Assembly: GCF_900142295.1 (NCBI RefSeq) | Contig: NZ_FSRL01000001.1 | Coordinates: forward strand, 3,033,501 to 3,097,500 | Length of the DNA: 64,000 bases | Direction: 5' to 3' | Source of the DNA: Vannielia litorea | Lineage (GTDB): Bacteria; Pseudomonadota; Alphaproteobacteria; Rhodobacterales; Rhodobacteraceae | Shown here: positions 55,202 to 64,000 of the stretch, in pieces | Layout: every line of letters starts with the position of its first letter | Position numbering within the stretch: position 1 is the stretch's first letter | Program-made: the position numbers and the translations under genes | The notes under the pieces: generated by a model | Database searches by the model: none | What the model was told of the DNA's origin: nothing | What the model saw: the letters and a program-made list of their open reading frames with translations, nothing else

Positions 55202-56227
55202 GTGTCCGGCATCACCAAGTTCAACCGCAGGTCCTTCTTGATTCTGTCTGCCGCGGCCCTGACGGCCTGCAAGGCCGGCGCCGAGGTTCTGAAACTCAGC
55301 GGATCGACGATGGGCACGACATACCATGTCGTGGCCGTGCCGGGCGGCGCACATGTGGATGAAAAGGCACTCGATGGGGCAATCAAGGCCGCATTGGCCG
55401 AGGTCAATGTCCAGATGTCCAACTGGGATGCCGGCTCGGAAGTCTCGCGCATAAACGCCGCAGGGGCCGACCAGCCGTTGGCCCTCTCCCCCGCACTCGC
55501 CGGTGTGCTCGAGGCCGCCAATGACGTGCACCGCGCGAGCGAAGGGCGCTTCGATGTCACCGTCGGCCCACTGATCGAGCTCTGGGGTTTCGGCTCTGGG
55601 CAAGTCGTGCCGCATGTGCCCTCCGATGCGGAGATCGCCGAGGCTCTGGCACGCACCGGCCAGCGCCGGATGCTGACCCTGACCGGCCGCTCGCTGACCA
55701 AATCCGTCAGCGGCGCCGAGATCTACCTGCCTGCCATCGGCAAGGGCCATGGGGTCGACCGTGTGGCCGCTGCAATCCGGAGTGCCGGCCTGACAGACTT
55801 CATGATCGAGATCGGTGGCGATCTTTACGCCTCTGGTCGCAACGCGGACGGCCTTCCCTGGCAGATCGGGATCGAATCGCCCGTCGCAGGCGACCGTGCA
55901 CTCCACGCTGTCGCGGATGCCTCCAACCTCGGCATGGCAACGTCGGGTGACTATCGGAACTTCTTCGAAAGCGGCGGCACCCGCTACTCCCACATCATCG
56001 ACCCGGCCACCGGCCGGCCGATCCTGCACAAGACGGTCTCGGCGACGGTGCTTGCCGAGAACGCCATGCTGGCCGATGCCTGGTCTACCGCGATGCTCGT
56101 TCTGGGCCGCGACCAGGGCATGCAGATCGCCGAAGACCAGGGGCTTGCCGTGGTGTTCATCGACCGTGAGCCCGGCGAGGGTTTCACGACGACCGCGAGC
56201 AGCCAGTACACGTCCTTGCAGGCCTGA
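55202..56227 (+). CDS. apbE: FAD:protein FMN transferase (ApbE), flavinylates NqrB/NqrC
   Basis: The 341-residue exported protein attaches FMN from FAD to Thr of the SGAT sites in NqrB and NqrC. A signal with RRSFLILSAAALTAC suggests a lipoprotein, possibly twin-arginine-routed. Core motifs are GSTMGTTYHV, VNVQMSNWDAGSEVSRIN, IGKGHGVDRVA, IEIGGDLYASG and YSHIIDPATGRP. The GTG at 55202 follows a strong GAGGAGG; a frame to 55115 is longer but poorly placed. It forms an operon with nqrM. Confidence 0.94.
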   Translation: MSGITKFNRRSFLILSAAALTACKAGAEVLKLSGSTMGTTYHVVAVPGGAHVDEKALDGAIKAALAEVNVQMSNWDAGSEVSRINAAGADQPLALSPALAGVLEAANDVHRASEGRFDVTVGPLIELWGFGSGQVVPHVPSDAEIAEALARTGQRRMLTLTGRSLTKSVSGAEIYLPAIGKGHGVDRVAAAIRSAGLTDFMIEIGGDLYASGRNADGLPWQIGIESPVAGDRALHAVADASNLGMATSGDYRNFFESGGTRYSHIIDPATGRPILHKTVSATVLAENAMLADAWSTAMLVLGRDQGMQIAEDQGLAVVFIDREPGEGFTTTASSQYTSLQA

Positions 56228-56244
56228 CCGAAAGGCACACACCT

Positions 56245-56484
56245 GTGGAAACCGCCCTGCTCACCTTCATAGTTCTCGGCCTCGTCATGCTGGGCATGGC
56301 GGTTGGCGTGATTTTTTCGGGGCGACGTATCAAGGGTAGCTGCGGCGGCCTGAACGCCATCGGTGACGCCGACCACTGCCTCGTCTGCCACAAGGAAATC
56401 GACCCGGACAGCCCGCTGAAGGAGCGCCTTGGTCACTGCCCCCGCGCCCGCAAGATGCTTGAGCGGGCCGAGGCGCAAACCTGA
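56245..56484 (+). CDS. nqrM: NqrM, Na(+)-NQR maturation protein (DUF539)
   Basis: The 79-residue protein has one membrane helix (6-25) and four conserved cysteines, C33 (GSCGGL), C45, C48 (HCLVCHK) and C65 (GHCPRARK). NqrM is needed to build the iron centre between NqrD and NqrE. The start is a GTG 17 bases after apbE. Its presence here completes the gene set for a working enzyme. Confidence 0.93.
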   Translation: METALLTFIVLGLVMLGMAVGVIFSGRRIKGSCGGLNAIGDADHCLVCHKEIDPDSPLKERLGHCPRARKMLERAEAQT

Positions 56485-56485
56485 C

Positions 56486-56674
56486 CTAGCCGGGCACGGC
56501 CAGGGGGACAAAGGCCAGAGTGAGCAGCCCTGCTGCCGCGATCAGCCCGAAGAGCCACAGCTGCCAGCGCGGCCCTTCTGCTTTCCACACGGCGCGATAG
56601 CGATAGCCTGCAACACAGACGATCACGAAGAGGGTGGTGGCCACCGCGGGCGAGAGATTTTGACCTTCAAACAA
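56486..56674 (-). CDS. Small two-helix membrane protein, unknown
   Basis: A 62-codon minus-strand frame encodes two hydrophobic helices (about 8-24 and 37-58) joined by a basic loop YRYRAVWKAEGPRWQ. It is convergent with nqrM, with stops one base apart. The start would be TTG (56674) or an internal GTG, and no strong ribosome site is seen. The hydrophobic pattern with a positive loop is protein-like, but I do not know the family. Confidence 0.45.
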   Translation of the reverse strand: MFEGQNLSPAVATTLFVIVCVAGYRYRAVWKAEGPRWQLWLFGLIAAAGLLTLAFVPLAVPG

Positions 56675-56756
56675 TTTTTGCGCGCATCCCTGCCCGGTTC
56701 CGGTCTAGTCTGTCTCGCACGGTCACCATCGACAGGACAAGCAAGGAACCGATCAC

Positions 56757-57278
56757 ATGCCCGAGTCATACCGCCCTCACCTGCGCAAGGACGATGAAGA
56801 CAAGCGCACCGCGAGCCAGTCCGTCGCCACCAACACCAGCGTGTCGAATGCACGGGTGCAGGACGTGCTCACGAGCAAGGACGCCGCCGTCCACACCATC
56901 CGCCCGCAACAGACCCTCCATGAAGCTGTCGAACAACTGCGCGATCATAGGATCGGCGCGCTTGTGGTGACCGACGCGAATGGCGATCTGGTCGGCATCC
57001 TCTCCGAGCGCGATATCGTGCGCAAACTGGCCGACACGCCCGGCCACACTTTGCCGAAAAAGGTTGAAGAGGTCATGACCCGTTCGGTCGAGACCTGCAC
57101 AGCCGATGACCCCTTGGTCACGGTGCTGACCCGCATGACGAAAGGCCGCTTCCGCCACATGCCGGTGGTCGATGGCGCCCAACTGATCGGCCTCATCTCC
57201 ATCGGCGACGCGGTGCATTACCGCCTGAACCAGCTGGAACTGGAGGCGCTTCAGATCAAGCAGCTGATCGTCGGTTAG
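56757..57278 (+). CDS. CBS-domain pair protein
   Basis: The 173-residue soluble protein has a charged N-terminal tail (1-32) and two CBS motifs. The first (about 34-95) has VHTIRPQQTLHEAVEQLRDHRIGALVV and LVGILSERDIVRKLA. The second (about 103-160) has VMTRSVETCTADDPL and MPVVDGAQLIGLISIGDAVHYRL. Such pairs bind adenosine nucleotides or NAD and often act as energy sensors. It precedes aconitase but is 297 bases away. Confidence 0.9.
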   Translation: MPESYRPHLRKDDEDKRTASQSVATNTSVSNARVQDVLTSKDAAVHTIRPQQTLHEAVEQLRDHRIGALVVTDANGDLVGILSERDIVRKLADTPGHTLPKKVEEVMTRSVETCTADDPLVTVLTRMTKGRFRHMPVVDGAQLIGLISIGDAVHYRLNQLELEALQIKQLIVG

Positions 57279-57492
57279 GCCGCGTCCACGTCTTGGCCAC
57301 ACGTCCAGCCGGTCGCCGCGTCAGCACGCAATCGCCCAGCCCGTCGGCGGCCGCCGGCATGCTTGCCCATCCGCGAGGCACGCCAAGCCAAATCTTCCGG
57401 GTCTTGCGCCGTCCAGACCGGGCCATCCTGACATCTCATCGCAATGAGCTAACGCTTGCAGTAAAGGCGACTTGGCTGTACGAGGCGCTTTG

Positions 57493-57529
57493 TATACTAT
57501 TGCACACCGAACGTTTCGGGCTCCGAAAC
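57493..57529 (+). promoter_or_regulatory. Promoter -10 box and palindrome in the acnB leader
   Basis: TATACT at 57493-57498, with a weak -35 (TTGGCT at 57472, spacing 15), should start the acnB message. Directly after it lies GTTTCGG-GCT-CCGAAAC (57513-57529), a perfect seven-base-arm inverted repeat. It could be a repressor site or a 5' UTR hairpin. The rest of 57279-57575 shows no gene. Confidence 0.45.
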
Positions 57530-57575
57530 CGCCGGTCCTCTACGCGTCAAACGCAACAAGCAGCGGGAATTTTCG

Positions 57576-60365
<2,790 letters not shown>

Positions 60366-60387
60366 TCCGACCCAGTCTCTTGAACGG

Positions 60388-60420
60388 AAAGGGCCCGCCA
60401 TTTGGCGGGCCTTTTTTTTG
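60388..60420 (+). terminator. Rho-independent terminator after acnB
   Basis: GGCCCGCC (60392-60399) pairs with GGCGGGCC (60404-60411) across a four-base loop, followed by eight Ts; flanking A/T pairs extend the stem. Confidence 0.92.
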
Positions 60421-60776
60421 TTCTCGCAGCGAGCGGCAACGTGCAGGCCCTGTGCCTTCAGACTGTGTCTTCGGCGTGCAATGCATTGCACCCCGGGCCC
60501 CCCCGCGAGGAGCATCTGACAAGGTCAGCCGATGACCCCGGCCACCGTCATTCTGCCAACCGTCGCACTTGCCGCGCAGAGCTCCAGGTCTGTGGAATCC
60601 TATCGGGGCCCAAGACGCCGCGAGACCCGCGCACGCAGATAGATGGGCGCGCTTCAATCCTGCCGGACAGCATCAGGATCGCCGAAGAGGCCGTGATGTG
60701 CCCTCATCCTTGGCACCACCCTCATCCCGCCGCATCCGACCCTTGGTGAACCACAAGCACATGGAATCCGAAACGC
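60421..60776. other. Gene-free stretch between acnB and the rRNA operon end
   Basis: No gene, RNA family or repeat could be supported in these 356 bases. Short frames present have no ribosome site or family features. Confidence 0.5.
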
Positions 60777-60799
60777 AAAAGGCCTCCCGTACAGGGAAG
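60777..60799 (-). terminator. Terminator of the rRNA operon
   Basis: On the minus strand CTTCCC (60799-60794) pairs with GGGAGG (60788-60783) around a five-base loop, followed by CCTTTTGCG. It lies about 30 bases beyond the tRNA-fMet gene. Confidence 0.65.
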
Positions 60800-60829
60800 C
60801 GTTCATGCGGTTGTATCATCTTCGGGTGT

Positions 60830-60906
<77 letters not shown>

Positions 60907-60986
60907 ACACTTTGGGTGCGCTTCCGCTTGAAGAAGTTTCGCGCTGGTCATCGTTTCGAGAGATTTTTGTGATGATTTCTTACTAG

Positions 60987-61101
60987 GTTTGGCGGCGACC
61001 TACTCTCCCACGTCTTAAGACGCAGTACCATCGGCGCTACGGCACTTAACGGCCAGGTTCGGGATGGAGCTGGGTGTTTTGCTCGCGCTATGACCACCAA
61101 A
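60987..61101 (-). rRNA. rrf: 5S ribosomal RNA
   Basis: About 115 bases. The ends GTTTGGTGG and CCGCCAAAC pair as helix I. The CCGAACCTGGCCGTTAAG-type loop and GGTAGTACTGCG segment are present when read on the minus strand. Exact ends are uncertain by a base or two. Confidence 0.93.
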
Positions 61102-61186
61102 CCGAGAAAGAAATCATCAGCCAAGTCAAGTAACGTGTGTAGTACGGCTTTCGATCAGTACCAGGCCTTGCTGTTACTGGATCAAA

Positions 61187-64000
<2,814 letters not shown>

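Noticed and set aside
53687..56242. An 851-codon minus-strand frame that extends nqrA
   Set aside because: The extra N-terminal part is antisense to apbE and has shadow composition; the conserved NqrA start is at 55042.

Overview
The window is a GC-rich chromosomal segment of an alphaproteobacterium, most likely a marine Rhodobacterales (Roseobacter group). The evidence is the typical alphaproteobacterial initiator tRNA and rrn arrangement, a DUF2125 protein, a TIGR02186/TauE pair, a DUF442-SQR fusion, TRAP and BMP-type solute-binding proteins, a form II CO-dehydrogenase-like operon and a sodium-pumping NADH dehydrogenase. Gene density is high, and many neighbours overlap by 1 to 17 bases.

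Layout. Positions 1-9.6 kb are housekeeping genes: methionine aminopeptidase; a minus-strand run of a zinc-ribbon protein, a HAD phosphatase, rsmD and an FAD oxidoreductase; a peroxiredoxin; a pterin dehydratase with a GNAT protein; GDPD with RidA; a rhomboid that lacks its catalytic residues; and trpS. Positions 9.8-11.8 kb form a small lower-GC accessory island holding an HNH-nuclease fusion and an MT-A70 DNA adenine methylase, the best candidate here for an undescribed restriction or defence module. Positions 12-17.4 kb carry an alpha/beta-barrel protein, a branched-chain aminotransferase, an AbrB-type membrane protein, a universal stress protein, nfuA, tsaB and rimI.

Positions 17.6-23.4 kb form a purine nucleoside uptake and use operon: a BMP binding protein, a double ATPase, two permeases and purine nucleoside phosphorylase. 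Next come TauE/SafE with TIGR02186, and a MotA/MotB-like membrane motor pair with a very long coiled coil. Positions 30.1-35.4 kb (minus strand) are a sulfide/persulfide operon: two YeeE/YedE sulfur-transport halves, a persulfide dioxygenase, a DUF442-SQR fusion and a SulP anion transporter. Its promoter has an ArsR-type inverted repeat between the -35 and -10 boxes. Positions 35.5-39.6 kb encode a FIST sensor, a hybrid histidine kinase and a LuxR-type regulator, facing away from a coxG-coxS-coxL-coxM form II operon. Two tandem paralogous TRAP binding proteins without membrane subunits follow, each behind a similar terminator.

Positions 46.5-57 kb carry an EF-hand protein, transketolase and the complete nqrABCDEF operon, with its maturation genes apbE and nqrM divergent to it. 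A CBS-domain protein and aconitase B follow. The window ends inside a minus-strand rRNA operon (23S almost complete, 5S, then tRNA-fMet at its 3' end).

An intergenic element made of three 11-base units occurs twice, at 12.0 and 25.2 kb, both times just beyond the 3' end of a minus-strand gene. No CRISPR array, transposase, integrase or complete prophage was seen.
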